NCBI RefSeq assembly: GCF_012027555.1
Contig: NZ_SNUQ01000002.1
Span: 186,001 to 250,000, forward strand
DNA: 64,000 nucleotides
Direction of reading: 5' to 3'
From: Thermococcus sp. CX2
GTDB taxonomy: Archaea; Methanobacteriota_B; Thermococci; Thermococcales; Thermococcaceae
The notes under the pieces: model-generated
Told to the model about the DNA's origin: nothing
What the model saw: the letters and a program-made list of their open reading frames with translations, nothing else
Database searches by the model: none
Position numbers and translations under genes: made by a program
Part shown: positions 1 to 10,394 of the stretch, piece after piece
Layout of the letters: the number at the start of each line of letters is the position of its first letter
Position numbering within the stretch: position 1 is the stretch's first letter

Positions 1-14
1 ATAATGGTGACTCG

Positions 15-1929
<1,915 letters not shown>

Positions 1930-1934
1930 AAAGT

Positions 1935-3431
1935 TCACTTCTTCAGGAAGTCGAACAGAGTCGCCTGCTTGCCCTTCTTCTTGGGCTTGTCTATCTTGTC
2001 AGATTTCTTCTCCTTCTCGAGGGGCTCTATCTCCTCCTCGGCCTTCTCAAGCTCCTCCTCGCTGAGCTCCTCGGCTTCTTCGGCCTCCCCTGGCTCCTCC
2101 GTTACCTCCCCTCCGGCTTCCTCCATGGTTTCCACGGCAGCTTTGACGTGTTCCTCCAGCTCGCTCCGCGCCTCCTTCAGCTTCTTGTGGATGTTGAGGC
2201 TCTTGCCCCATATTGTCCTGGCCAGTTCCTTGTCTCCGGTCAGGAACTCGACCTCCTTCTCGCTCAGCTCGAGGAAAACAGTGAAGTGCGCAGCCATCTC
2301 TGGGTTGCTCTGGAATATCGACTTGATGATCTCGAGCGTCTCCAGGGCCTCCATCCTGGCCATGTGCATCTCTTTCATGATTTTTTTCACTATCGAGTCC
2401 CTGAGCGAGCGTTCTTCCTTGCTCTCCGTGAGAAGCTTTATCGTCTTTGGGGGATAAATCCTGACGAAGCCCTTCTTCTTGACCCCAGCAACGGCGACTC
2501 CAGCCGTCATCATGTCTGTGGCGTACTTCCATAGCGAGTAGTTGCCCGTTCTCTGGGCCCTGCCAAGGTATATATCAGCTCTGCTGAGCGCTTCATAGGC
2601 CCTCGCGATATCTTCGGGCTTGTAGTAGACGTAGGGCAAGTTCTCGTCTATCCACTGGAGGAGCTCGTGGGGGTACATATCAACGCCCAGAACGGCCAGC
2701 TTGGCGCGTTTGGCGTTGTCGGTTGCGAACAGCTGGGCTAAAGCCTGGAAGACGCTCTTCTCCACGTCGCGATAAGCTAAGACCTCCTCGGCATCCTCGA
2801 TTCCACCAGAGACAACCGTCTGGAGGTCGTTTATTGCCGCCCTCAAGTCGCCGTTGGCGTGTTTGGCTATTTCCTGGAGGATTTCCTTTGGAACGGTTAC
2901 GCCCTCGGCCTTTAGAATCCTTATGAGGGCCTTCATTATGTCCCTCTGGGTCAGGCGCTTGTATTCAACGATTTGAGCCTTGTTCCTTATTTCCCTCGGA
3001 ACCTCCCAGTAGTGGTTGGCCGACATGACTATGGGGTTCCTGGCTTTATCGATGAGCTTGGCTATCTCCCTGGCCCCGCTCGGCTCTATGTTGTCGGCCT
3101 CGTCGAGGAATATCAGTTTCCTCCTCTTTCCGAGGATGTCCATCGTGTAGGCTGCCTGGACGTAGCGCTCTATCTTCTCGTAGGTCCTCTCGTCGCTCGC
3201 GTTGAGCTCGATGACCTCAAAGCCGTACTCTCTGGCCAAGGCGTAGATAGTGGTGGTCTTGCCCGTCCCCGGAGGCCCAGCGAGGATGAGAGCCTTCTTC
3301 TTCGGTGCATTACCGTGCAGCCAGGCCTCTATCCAAGCCCTTACCTGCTCCAAAGCCTTGTCCTGGTTCACTATCTCGCTCAGCCTTCTCGGACGGTACT
3401 TCTCAACCCAGGGAACGTCGAAGGACGGCAT
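1935..3431 (-). CDS. rfcL: replication factor C large subunit
   Basis: 498 residues, clamp-loader large subunit that with RfcS opens the PCNA ring onto primed DNA. It has Walker A G-P-P-G-T-G-K-T at residues 52-59, Walker B L-I-F-L-D-E-A-D, an N-A-S-D-E-R sensor region, a Glu/Lys-rich acidic tail (about 420-485) and a C-terminal PCNA-interacting motif [10 protein letters not shown]. There is no intein. It lies directly downstream of rfcS (6-base gap) on the same strand, so the two are surely co-transcribed. It converges on taw22, 5 bases away. Confidence 0.97.
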   Translation of the reverse strand: MPSFDVPWVEKYRPRRLSEIVNQDKALEQVRAWIEAWLHGNAPKKKALILAGPPGTGKTTTIYALAREYGFEVIELNASDERTYEKIERYVQAAYTMDILGKRRKLIFLDEADNIEPSGAREIAKLIDKARNPIVMSANHYWEVPREIRNKAQIVEYKRLTQRDIMKALIRILKAEGVTVPKEILQEIAKHANGDLRAAINDLQTVVSGGIEDAEEVLAYRDVEKSVFQALAQLFATDNAKRAKLAVLGVDMYPHELLQWIDENLPYVYYKPEDIARAYEALSRADIYLGRAQRTGNYSLWKYATDMMTAGVAVAGVKKKGFVRIYPPKTIKLLTESKEERSLRDSIVKKIMKEMHMARMEALETLEIIKSIFQSNPEMAAHFTVFLELSEKEVEFLTGDKELARTIWGKSLNIHKKLKEARSELEEHVKAAVETMEEAGGEVTEEPGEAEEAEELSEEELEKAEEEIEPLEKEKKSDKIDKPKKKGKQATLFDFLKK

Positions 3432-3437
3432 TGGGCA

Positions 3438-4418
3438 TCACTTACCCATCAGGGTGAACTGAGCGAGCAGAGCCTCGAGCTGTATCATCTCGTTCGCACC
3501 TTCGACGAGCCTGAAGTTGTACTCGCCTATCTTGTCCGCCAAAGCGACCTTCTTGTCCTCTGGGATCGTCAGATTAAAGACCTCCCTGTGCATCTGAATT
3601 AAAACGTCCTCGCCGCTGAGGCCCTGCTTGAGGAGTATCTCCCTCAGCTTTTCCCTCGCCTTAAGGAAGTTGCCCTCCAGAGCCAGGTTCATCATCTCAC
3701 GTACATCCTCTGGTCTCGCCCTGCTCGCAACGAGGAAGACGTTCTCGTCGGTTATCTTTCTGTCTAAAGCTGCTGCCGCCTGAAGGACGTTTATTGCCCT
3801 CCTGAGGTCGCCTTCAGCGACATAAAGGAGCGCCTGAAGGCCGTCCTCAGTGAGCTCAAGCCCCTCGTTCTCGGCTATGTACCTGATGCGCTTTGCTATG
3901 TCATCGTCGTTGAGCGGCCTGAAGCGGAATATGGCACACCTCGACTGTATTGGCTCGATTATCTTGCTGCTGTAATTACAGCTGAGTATGAACCTCACGT
4001 TGGTTGAGAACATCTCCATTGTTCTCCTAAGCGCCTGCTGGGCGTCCTGGGTTAAAGCGTCCGCCTCGTCGAGGAAGATTATCTTAAAGCTTGCACCGCC
4101 TATCGGCTTAGTTCTCGCGAACTCCTTCACCTTCTCGCGGATGACGTTGATGCCCCTTTCATCCGACGCGTTGAGCTCGAGGAAGTTGTGCCTCCAGTGC
4201 TCCCCGAAGAGTTCTCTAGCAAGACATAGTGCTGCGGTTGTTTTTCCAACGCCAGGAGGGCCAGCGAAGAGCAGATGCGGCATTGAGCCGGTTCTAACGT
4301 AGTGCTTTAAGCGCTTGACTATATGCCCCTGACCGACTATATCATCGAGCTTAACGGGCCTGTATTTCTCAACCCACGGCTTTTCGAGGATTTTAACTTC
4401 CTGAACTTCCTCTGGCAT
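3438..4418 (-). CDS. rfcS: replication factor C small subunit (intein-free)
   Basis: 326 residues, AAA+ clamp-loader small subunit. Walker A G-P-P-G-V-G-K-T at 53-60, D-E-A-D Walker B, the S-R-C arginine-finger motif and N-A-S-D-E-R are all present. The frame continues 76 codons upstream, but the ATG at 4418 is preceded by AAGGTGGT and starts M-P-E-E-V, as in the family. Several Thermococcales homologues carry inteins in this gene. Here the Walker A and D-E-A-D regions are uninterrupted. It is first gene of the rfcS-rfcL operon, with a TATA-like element inside the inverted repeat at 4435-4469. Confidence 0.97.
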   Translation of the reverse strand: MPEEVQEVKILEKPWVEKYRPVKLDDIVGQGHIVKRLKHYVRTGSMPHLLFAGPPGVGKTTAALCLARELFGEHWRHNFLELNASDERGINVIREKVKEFARTKPIGGASFKIIFLDEADALTQDAQQALRRTMEMFSTNVRFILSCNYSSKIIEPIQSRCAIFRFRPLNDDDIAKRIRYIAENEGLELTEDGLQALLYVAEGDLRRAINVLQAAAALDRKITDENVFLVASRARPEDVREMMNLALEGNFLKAREKLREILLKQGLSGEDVLIQMHREVFNLTIPEDKKVALADKIGEYNFRLVEGANEMIQLEALLAQFTLMGK

Positions 4419-4434
4419 GGTTACCACCTTACCT

Positions 4435-4469
4435 AAAGGCTTAATGGGCAACGAGGGTATTAAGCCTTT
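4435..4469. repeat. 11-bp inverted repeat over the rfcS promoter
   Basis: AAAGGCTTAAT (4435-4445) and ATTAAGCCTTT (4459-4469) are perfect inverted copies separated by 13 bases. The arm distal to rfcS reads GGCTTAATACC on the minus strand, a plausible TATA box about 25 bases before an rfcS transcript start. The dyad could therefore be an operator on the clamp-loader operon, a transcript hairpin, or two opposed TATA-like boxes. The sequence shows the symmetry; the role is inference. Confidence 0.5.
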
Positions 4470-4478
4470 TGCCATGAT

Positions 4479-4537
4479 TGCTTGAGCGTGCCAAGCACGA
4501 GGCTGATTTACCCCTCTGCTGGAGGAAGTCAACTTCC
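4479..4537. other. two further dyads in the rfcS-kbl intergenic region
   Basis: Two short perfect dyads are present: CGTGC-CAA-GCACG (4487-4499), overlapped by TGCTTG/CAAGCA (4479-4497), and GGAAGT-CA-ACTTCC (4524-4537). Canonical C/D or H/ACA boxes are not found around them. They may be operators or a small folded RNA. No function can be assigned. Confidence 0.3.
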
Positions 4538-4570
4538 CGCTGGGCCAATGTACTGAACTGGTTAGTGCAA

Positions 4571-4606
4571 AGCTTTTATACCTCAATGTCCAACTTCTAG
4601 CGGTGG
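4571..4606 (+). promoter_or_regulatory. kbl promoter and ribosome-binding site
   Basis: AGCTTTTATACC (4571-4582) is a good archaeal TATA box. About 25 bases later comes GGTGG (4602-4606), five bases before the ATG at 4612. This implies a very short leader and argues against the GTG at 4603, which lies inside the ribosome site. Confidence 0.6.
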
Positions 4607-4611
4607 TTCTC

Positions 4612-5799
4612 ATGGCGAAGCTCGACTGGATTAGGGAAGAACTCAAGGAGCTAAAGGAGAAGGGCCTTTATGTAACTATTAGAAAGCTCGAAAGCGCCCA
4701 GGGGCCCTGGGTTGTGGTTGACGGAAAGCGCGTTCTCAACATGTGTTCAAACAACTATCTCGGCTTGGCCGCCCATCCGAAGATTAAGGAGGCCGCTATA
4801 AGGGCCATCCTCGACTACGGTGTTGGTGCCGGAGCGGTTAGGACCATAGCCGGAACTATGGAGCTTCACGTGGAGCTCGAAGAGAAGCTGGCCAAGTTCA
4901 AGAAGAGAGAAGCCGCAATTCTCTTCCAGAGCGGCTACAACGCCAACCTGGGAGCTATAAGTGCGCTCCTCAAGAAGGGTGAGGATGGAGTATTCATCAG
5001 CGAGGAGCTCAACCACGCAAGCATAATCGACGGAATGCGCCTCAGCGGCGCTCCAAAGGTCATTTACAAGCACCTCGACATGGAAGACCTCAAGAGAAGG
5101 CTGGAGGAGAACAAGGACAAGAAAAAGAAAATCATCGTCAGTGACGGTGTCTTCTCTATGGACGGAGACCTTGCCCCGCTCCCGGAGATGGCCGAGCTGG
5201 CTGAGCAGTACGATGCTATACTCTACATCGACGACGCCCACGGTGAGGGTGTTCTCGGAGACAGCGGAAGGGGTATAGTGGACCACTTCAAGCTCCACGA
5301 CAGGGTTGACTTCGAGATGGGTACTCTCAGTAAAGCATTCGGTGTCATAGGTGGCTACGTTGCTGGTCCTGAGGAGGCCATCGAGTACCTACGCCAGAGG
5401 GCCAGGCCGTTCCTCTTCTCGAGCGCTCCGAACCCGCCTGACGTTGCCGCCGCAATAGCGGCCGTTGAGATACTCCAGAAGAGCGACGAACTTGTCAGAC
5501 AGCTCTGGGACAACACCCACTTCCTCCAGAACGGGTTGAGAGACCTCGGCTACGACCTCGGCAACACCAAGCACCCGATTACCCCGGTCATGCTCTACGA
5601 CGAGAAGCTCGCCCAGGAGTTCTCAAGGAGGCTCTACGAGGAGTACAACATCTTCGCGCAGGCCATCGTCTATCCGACCGTCCCGCTCGGAACCGCCAGA
5701 ATAAGGCTCGAGCCCTCAGCGGCGCACAGCAAGGAAGATCTCCAGTACGTCATCGACGCCTTCGAGGACCTCGGAAAGAAGACCGGGTTCCTGAAGTGA
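4612..5799 (+). CDS. kbl: 2-amino-3-ketobutyrate CoA ligase-like PLP enzyme
   Basis: 395 residues, alpha-oxoamine synthase subgroup of fold-type I PLP enzymes. Family role: cleavage of 2-amino-3-ketobutyrate with CoA to glycine and acetyl-CoA in threonine breakdown. The PLP lysine is K241 in T-L-S-K-A-F-G, with [10 protein letters not shown] upstream binding the cofactor. The N-terminus matches the Thermococcus annotated Kbl proteins closely. No threonine dehydrogenase gene is adjacent. Related alpha-oxoamine synthases (serine palmitoyltransferase, BioF types) share the fold, so exact acyl-CoA and amino acid specificity remains an inference. Confidence 0.88.
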   Translation: MAKLDWIREELKELKEKGLYVTIRKLESAQGPWVVVDGKRVLNMCSNNYLGLAAHPKIKEAAIRAILDYGVGAGAVRTIAGTMELHVELEEKLAKFKKREAAILFQSGYNANLGAISALLKKGEDGVFISEELNHASIIDGMRLSGAPKVIYKHLDMEDLKRRLEENKDKKKKIIVSDGVFSMDGDLAPLPEMAELAEQYDAILYIDDAHGEGVLGDSGRGIVDHFKLHDRVDFEMGTLSKAFGVIGGYVAGPEEAIEYLRQRARPFLFSSAPNPPDVAAAIAAVEILQKSDELVRQLWDNTHFLQNGLRDLGYDLGNTKHPITPVMLYDEKLAQEFSRRLYEEYNIFAQAIVYPTVPLGTARIRLEPSAAHSKEDLQYVIDAFEDLGKKTGFLK

Positions 5800-5825
5800 G
5801 GGCTTTTCTCCCATTCTTTTCTCAA

Positions 5826-6037
5826 TTAAACACCACAACAACTAAAGCCACAGGTTAAAGTGCCCGTAATCACAAAAGCTATGCTCATGCCCACACCTCC
5901 AGACCAAAGCGCAATAGTACCTGCATATTCCTCTTTCTCAGGGAAGATAACCTCTCGGCTAACAGCCTAACGATAAACCACGGCATCCCGTGATGGCCCA
6001 GATTATCAGAAATGCCAATTATGAAGTAAACGTCCAT
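5826..6037 (-). pseudogene. frameshifted remnant of a membrane protein gene
   Basis: Immediately after the endA stop (TGA-ATG) a 50-codon frame opens on the minus strand: M-D-V-Y-F-I-I-G-I-S-D-N-L-G-H-H-G-M-P-W, continuing to a TGA at 5885-5887. A second frame below it reads R-E-V-I-F-P-E-K-E-E-Y-A-G-T-I-A-L-W-S-G, then a hydrophobic stretch ending in C-C-G-V and TAA at 5826. Joined by a single-base shift near 5955-5965 they give one continuous transporter-like C-terminus of about 75 residues. This looks like the tail of a lost membrane protein gene, perhaps an MFS-type carrier (weak). No intact N-terminal part exists here. Confidence 0.45.
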
Positions 6038-6568
6038 TCAGAACTTCACCCACTCAATCTTATAGTACACAACGTCGTTGTCCTCATCAACGACCGCCAT
6101 GACCATATTCTTCCTGACACCGTGGGCCACCCTGACGCGGGCGGTTATATCGTTTGGACTGAAGCGGAGGTTCTCCGGGACGACCCAGATGAGCCACTGG
6201 GAGTGCTCGTCCATTCCGCGCCTGTAAACCCTGAAGTGGGAGCCGAACTTAAGGGCCGACTTGACGATATAGCCCCTGTCGCGCAAGTCCTTGTAGACGA
6301 GGTATTTGATGTCGAACTGGTCGTCCTTCTTCCTTCCGAGCTCGAAGAGCTCGCTTAGCGAAAGCTCGCGCTCGCCGTCGAGAACCTTTATCTTGCCCCT
6401 CTCCATCAGGTAGGCCGCCTCGATGAGAGACAGGAAGAGCTTTCCATTGACTACCTCTCCAAAGTAGCGCTTGTTGTAGAACTGGTTTATCGCCTTCTCC
6501 CTCTCGCTGAAGACCCTGTCACCGCTGAGCTTGAACTCTATCGGCTCCTTCAATTCCTCCCACCCCAC
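6038..6568 (-). CDS. endA: tRNA-intron endonuclease EndA
   Basis: 176 residues, the size of homotetramer or homodimer-type archaeal splicing endonucleases. The enzyme cuts pre-tRNA and pre-rRNA at bulge-helix-bulge motifs. The catalytic triad is visible in the C-terminal domain: Y115 (F-R-V-Y-R-R-G), H122 (D-E-H-S-Q-W) and K153 (G-V-R-K-N-M-V). Its start overlaps the end of the rimI-like gene by 19 bases, so it is probably translated from the same message. Confidence 0.95.
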   Translation of the reverse strand: MGWEELKEPIEFKLSGDRVFSEREKAINQFYNKRYFGEVVNGKLFLSLIEAAYLMERGKIKVLDGERELSLSELFELGRKKDDQFDIKYLVYKDLRDRGYIVKSALKFGSHFRVYRRGMDEHSQWLIWVVPENLRFSPNDITARVRVAHGVRKNMVMAVVDEDNDVVYYKIEWVKF

Positions 6569-7053
6569 TCGTCGGCCGGCATGAGCATGTAGTAGGCATC
6601 CTCACCGTCGGCGTAGTAGCCTATTATCCTCTTAATCCTCCTGAAGCCGAAGCGCTCGTAGAGCTTTATCGCCTTTTCGTTGCTCACGCGGACTTCAAGC
6701 CCTATGTAGCGCGCGCCCTTCTTTATTAGCCTTTCTATCGCCTCGCTCAGAAGGGCGGAACCTATGCCGTTGCCCCTATACGCTGGGTCAACCGCTATGC
6801 TCATTATGTGGCCCTCCAAATCGGGCCTGAGATAGGCCATCACGTAACCTATAACCTTTCCGTGGTACTCCGCGACGAGAAAGGTGTCGGGGTTGTTCTC
6901 GAGGAATACTAAAAAGACACCCCTCGGGTACTGCTCACGGAAGGAGACCCGCTCTATCCTCACTATGTCGGGCATGTCGAAGAGCTTGGCGGGCCTTATG
7001 ACCACCATTGATAGGGGGATCCTACCGCCCAGCTCCATTGTGGAGACGCTCAT
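6550..7053 (-). CDS. rimI: RimI/Ard1-like N-terminal acetyltransferase
   Basis: 167 residues, GNAT fold. The acetyl-CoA loop motif R-G-N-G-I-G (after V-D-P-A-Y) and the family-typical S-I-A-V-D and N-x-x-A-I-x-L-Y-E-R-x-G-F segments are clear. Archaeal members acetylate protein N-termini. The first ATG at 7053 lacks a strong ribosome site and may be leaderless; the internal ATG at 7008 is an alternative start beginning with the GNAT fold. It is upstream of endA in a two-gene unit, with promoter around 7072-7083. Confidence 0.85.
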   Translation of the reverse strand: MSVSTMELGGRIPLSMVVIRPAKLFDMPDIVRIERVSFREQYPRGVFLVFLENNPDTFLVAEYHGKVIGYVMAYLRPDLEGHIMSIAVDPAYRGNGIGSALLSEAIERLIKKGARYIGLEVRVSNEKAIKLYERFGFRRIKRIIGYYADGEDAYYMLMPADEWGGRN

Positions 7054-7071
7054 GTTAGAATCTACGAGTCA

Positions 7072-7083
7072 AAGCTTTTAAGG
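7072..7083. promoter_or_regulatory. two-way TATA element between rimI and the C/D sRNA
   Basis: CTTTTAAGG is TATA-like on both strands. Read leftwards it sits about 20-25 bases before the rimI ATG; read rightwards it sits 30-40 bases before the C/D box RNA at 7113. Archaeal divergent promoters often have this form, but only position and sequence support it here. Confidence 0.45.
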
Positions 7084-7112
7084 CTTGAGGGAACTCTAAG
7101 CGGGTGGCCACC

Positions 7113-7176
7113 CCGGCGTGATGAGCACTCTCGAACCTGACCCAGGGATGATGACCGGATTCCTGGCTGATTGCCG
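7113..7176 (+). ncRNA. C/D box guide sRNA
   Basis: All four boxes are in order with ideal spacing: C box GTGATGA (7118-7124), a 12-base guide, D' box CTGA (7137-7140), C' box ATGATGA (7148-7154), a 12-base guide, D box CTGA (7167-7170). CGGC (7114-7117) and GCCG (7173-7176) close a terminal stem. Archaeal C/D sRNAs direct 2'-O-methylation five bases upstream of D or D' with Nop5, fibrillarin and L7Ae. Predicted targets contain GUUCG (methyl on the last G) for D' and CCAGG (methyl on the last G) for D. Their rRNA or tRNA location was not determined. Confidence 0.85.
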
Positions 7177-7209
7177 CCATTCTCCTCACTTCCACTATCC
7201 CGTTGAGTA

Positions 7210-7251
7210 AAACTTATAGCCCGGAAAAACCAACATACTCGACAGGTGGTG
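7210..7251 (+). promoter_or_regulatory. herA operon promoter and ribosome site
   Basis: AAACTTATAGC (7210-7220) is a TATA element. GGTGGTG (7245-7251) precedes the ATG at 7254 by two bases. Together they place the operon start here and reject an upstream in-frame start at 7203, which would precede the TATA box. Confidence 0.6.
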
Positions 7252-7253
7252 TT

Positions 7254-9014
7254 ATGCGGATTAAAGAAGAGGCCGTTGGAATAGTGACCGGTGAAGCGAC
7301 CGTCAGCTCATTCCAGTTTTATGCTCAGCCCGATGCCGATTTGAAGTTCGGAGACTTCGTCGTTGCCAAGCTCTGTAAAGAAGCGAAGGAAAGAAACTGC
7401 CGCTGGAGCGATGATGTTGAGTGGGTCATTGGAACGATAAGGGGACTGAAGAACATAAACTGGCTCCTCAGCGAAGGGAAGAGCACCTACCACTCCCTCC
7501 AGCTGGACATAAGGGAGTACGGTGAGAGCATAGGCGAGAACGAGGCTCTGATAGTGAACGTCCGCGTGCTTGGAAGGGTCATCATAAACGGTGAGCGGGC
7601 GGAGATAGTCCCCAACCGCGTGCCGATACCGAACGGCAACACCGTCTACAGGGCCAGCTCCGAGCTCCTTAAGGCAATCTACTACGGCGGCCCTGGGTTC
7701 ATCGAGGTCGGGAACCTTCTCCTGCGCGAGGACGTTCCCATATACCTCAACGCCGACGAGCTCGTCTCGAGGCACTTCGCGGTTTTAGCGGTTACTGGTG
7801 CGGGCAAATCAAACACTGTGGCGGTTCTCATAGGGGAGATAACCAACAGGCTCCGCGGAACGGTCGTGGTTCTTGACCCCCACGGCGACTACGTAAAGCT
7901 AAGGCTTCCTGAAACGGGCAGGAAATACGTCAAGCTAATAGAAGCCAAAATAATGCCCGAGGAGATGGACAGCGAGGAGCTGGCTGACCTAATCGAGATA
8001 GCGAGCAACGCGACAATACAGAGGGAGTTTTTAGCTAAAGCCTGGGAGACCGTCAAGCACGAAAACCCAACTCTCGGCGGAAGGGAGCTAATAGAGGCCC
8101 TTATGAGCACGATAACCGAGTGGATAATGAACCGCGCTGCTTATTTCTGGGACGAGGGGAAGGAGAGCTACATAACCGAGGAACTCAAGAGCGAGAGGAT
8201 CGAAACGCTAAGGGGCGTCGTTTACAGGATAAGGCGCTTCCTGAGAAACTACGGCTCTCTACTAACGAGTGAGGATTTGATAGCCCAGATAGAGCCAGGA
8301 AAGGCCAACGTGATTGACCTCGGCCCGCTGGACGAGGGCCAGATGAAGGTCGTAGTTGGTAAACTCCTCGAGAAGATATTCGAAGCAAGGGTCGACTACG
8401 AACAGGCCAGAAAGAACATCCTCCGCCTGAGAGAAGACCTGAAAGAGAACCCCAACTCAAAGACGGCGGAGGAAATTAAGAAGTTCGAGAGCACGATGAG
8501 GGCGATAGAGAACAAGAGCCCGGCTTTGGCTGAGCCCATACTCATCATAGTGGAGGAAGCGCATATCTTCGCGCCTCATGGTGAACACAACGACGCGGTG
8601 AGGATACTGAGCAGAATAGCGAGAGAGGGCAGGAAGTTCGGGGTGGGCCTTGGGATAGTAAGCCAGAGACCCAACAAGCTCAACGAGGATGTCCTCAGCC
8701 AGACCAACACAAAGATAATCCTCCGCATCGTCAATCCCAAGGATCAGGACTACGTCCTGAGGGCGAGCGAGCAGCTGAGTTCCGATTTGCTCGGAGATAT
8801 AGCTTCCCTCGGCAAGGGTGAGGCCGTTATAGTAGGCCAAGCCATAAGCCTCCCGGCGCTCGTCAAGATACACAACTTCAAGGCCCTCGGCGGTGACTAT
8901 GGTGGGGAAGACATAGGCGTCGTAAGCCGCTGGAAAGAAAGGGCAGAGCGTGAGAGGCTCGAGAGGGAGAAAGAAAAGCTGTACGAAGAAGAGGAGATTG
9001 AGATAGACTTCTGA
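7254..9014 (+). CDS. herA: HerA DNA helicase/translocase
   Basis: 586 residues, hexameric FtsK/HerA-class ATPase that works with NurA and Mre11-Rad50 to resect DNA ends to 3' single strands. An N-terminal HAS-barrel (about 1-140) is followed by Walker A V-T-G-A-G-K-S-N at 180-187, Walker B I-I-V-E-E-A-H near 434, and an S-Q-R-P-N-K sensor/arginine region. A charged C-terminal coil follows. It is first gene of herA-mre11-rad50-nurA. Confidence 0.97.
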   Translation: MRIKEEAVGIVTGEATVSSFQFYAQPDADLKFGDFVVAKLCKEAKERNCRWSDDVEWVIGTIRGLKNINWLLSEGKSTYHSLQLDIREYGESIGENEALIVNVRVLGRVIINGERAEIVPNRVPIPNGNTVYRASSELLKAIYYGGPGFIEVGNLLLREDVPIYLNADELVSRHFAVLAVTGAGKSNTVAVLIGEITNRLRGTVVVLDPHGDYVKLRLPETGRKYVKLIEAKIMPEEMDSEELADLIEIASNATIQREFLAKAWETVKHENPTLGGRELIEALMSTITEWIMNRAAYFWDEGKESYITEELKSERIETLRGVVYRIRRFLRNYGSLLTSEDLIAQIEPGKANVIDLGPLDEGQMKVVVGKLLEKIFEARVDYEQARKNILRLREDLKENPNSKTAEEIKKFESTMRAIENKSPALAEPILIIVEEAHIFAPHGEHNDAVRILSRIAREGRKFGVGLGIVSQRPNKLNEDVLSQTNTKIILRIVNPKDQDYVLRASEQLSSDLLGDIASLGKGEAVIVGQAISLPALVKIHNFKALGGDYGGEDIGVVSRWKERAERERLEREKEKLYEEEEIEIDF

Positions 9015-9023
9015 GGGATGGGA

Positions 9024-10394
9024 ATGAAGTTCGCCCACATAGCGGACGCGCACCTGGGCTTTGAGCAGTACCGCCTTCCTTACAGGGCCGAGGAGTTCAC
9101 CAGCTCCTTCAGGGAGGCAATAGAAAAGGCCGTTGAAGAGAGGGTGGATTTCATACTCATCGCTGGCGATCTTTTCCACCAGAGCAGACCCAGTCCGGAG
9201 ACGATAAAGGAGGCCATAGAAATCCTGAACCTGCCAAGGGAAATGAGTATCCCAGTCTTCGCGATAGAGGGCAACCACGACAGAACCCAGAGGAGGATCT
9301 CCGCTTACCACCTTCTCGAAAGCCTTGGTCTGCTCCATCTCGTCGGCCTGCGCGAGGAGAAGGTCGAGAATGAATACCTAACCAGCGAGCGCCTTGGAAA
9401 TAAGTTCCTCGTCAAGGGCATCTTTGATAAAGGCCATCAGAGCATTGAAATCCACGGGATAAAGTACATGAGCGCGGCCTGGCTCGAAAGGAATAAGCTG
9501 AGCGACATATTCAAGCCAAAGGGAGATGCAATCCTCATGCTCCACCAGGGCATCAAAGAGCTCATCGAGAGGATGGTGGGTTTAATCCCGGAGAGCCAGC
9601 GCGACTACTTCGAGCTGAAGATGGAGGACTTACCGAAGGGCTACATCTACTACGCCCTCGGCCACATCCACAAGAACTTCGAAACGAATTATGACATTGG
9701 AAAGCTCGTTTATCCGGGCTCACTCCAGCGCTGGGACTTCGGCGACTACGAGATAAGATACCGCTGGGACGGAAGGGCATTCAGGGCAAAGGCCGGAAGC
9801 GAGAAGGGGTTCTACATCGTCGAGGACTTCGAGCCGAGGTTCATCCCCCTGGAGGTAAGGCCCTTTATAGACATCAAGATAGAGGCGGATGAGGAAACTG
9901 CCAAGAGGGAAATCAAGAGGCTGGGCGCCAAGATACCGGGCGAGGCCTTCGTGAGACTTGACCTAAAGTGGGAAAGACCCTTCGATGTCTCGGCGTTCCA
10001 CGAGCTCCTGAAGGTTCGCTACGTCTACATCAGGACGCGCTTCGAGAGGAAGCTCAGGGCTGGAAAGCCTGGAGAGCTCCCGAAGCCAGAGGAATACTTC
10101 CTTCCAGTGGAGCTTAAGGCGATAGAGCTAACTAGAGAGAAGAAGTTCGAAGCGGTTGATGCCGTTGTTGAGCTTTTCCTCGGTGAGGGCTGGGAGGAGA
10201 GGCCAAAGGAAAGGGCAGTTGAGAAGCCAAAAGATAGCAGGGAGGAAAAAGCCGAGGAAAGAACCGGGAAAGTTGATAGAAAGGTGGAAGAGGGACAAGA
10301 CGCACCGCCAAAGAAAGTCGAAAAGAAGGATAAACCCGTCAAAAAGCCAAAGAAAGGGGCCGACCTTCTCGTGTGGCTCGGTGGTGAAAAATGA
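9024..10394 (+). CDS. mre11: Mre11 double-strand break repair nuclease
   Basis: About 456 residues. Calcineurin-like Mn nuclease motifs are intact: D8 and H10 (I-A-D-A-H-L-G), D49 (A-G-D-L-F-H), N84/H85 (E-G-N-H-D-R) and a later G-H-I-H-K. The capping domain and a Lys/Glu-rich Rad50-binding tail follow. ATG codons at 9018 and 9024 are both possible; 9024 has the better distance from GAGGG and begins directly with the first strand. It ends four bases inside rad50. Confidence 0.97.
   Translation: MKFAHIADAHLGFEQYRLPYRAEEFTSSFREAIEKAVEERVDFILIAGDLFHQSRPSPETIKEAIEILNLPREMSIPVFAIEGNHDRTQRRISAYHLLESLGLLHLVGLREEKVENEYLTSERLGNKFLVKGIFDKGHQSIEIHGIKYMSAAWLERNKLSDIFKPKGDAILMLHQGIKELIERMVGLIPESQRDYFELKMEDLPKGYIYYALGHIHKNFETNYDIGKLVYPGSLQRWDFGDYEIRYRWDGRAFRAKAGSEKGFYIVEDFEPRFIPLEVRPFIDIKIEADEETAKREIKRLGAKIPGEAFVRLDLKWERPFDVSAFHELLKVRYVYIRTRFERKLRAGKPGELPKPEEYFLPVELKAIELTREKKFEAVDAVVELFLGEGWEERPKERAVEKPKDSREEKAEERTGKVDRKVEEGQDAPPKKVEKKDKPVKKPKKGADLLVWLGGEK

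Noticed and set aside
3438-4418. Possible intein in rfcS
   Set aside because: Walker A and D-E-A-D regions are continuous and the length (326) is that of an intein-free protein.
4474-4557. C/D box RNA in the rfcS-kbl gap
   Set aside because: ATGATTG is not a proper C box, the spacing to CTGA is 22 bases and there is no C' box.
8457-9338. 293-codon minus-strand frame over herA/mre11
   Set aside because: It runs antisense to two certain genes and has no homology or start signal.
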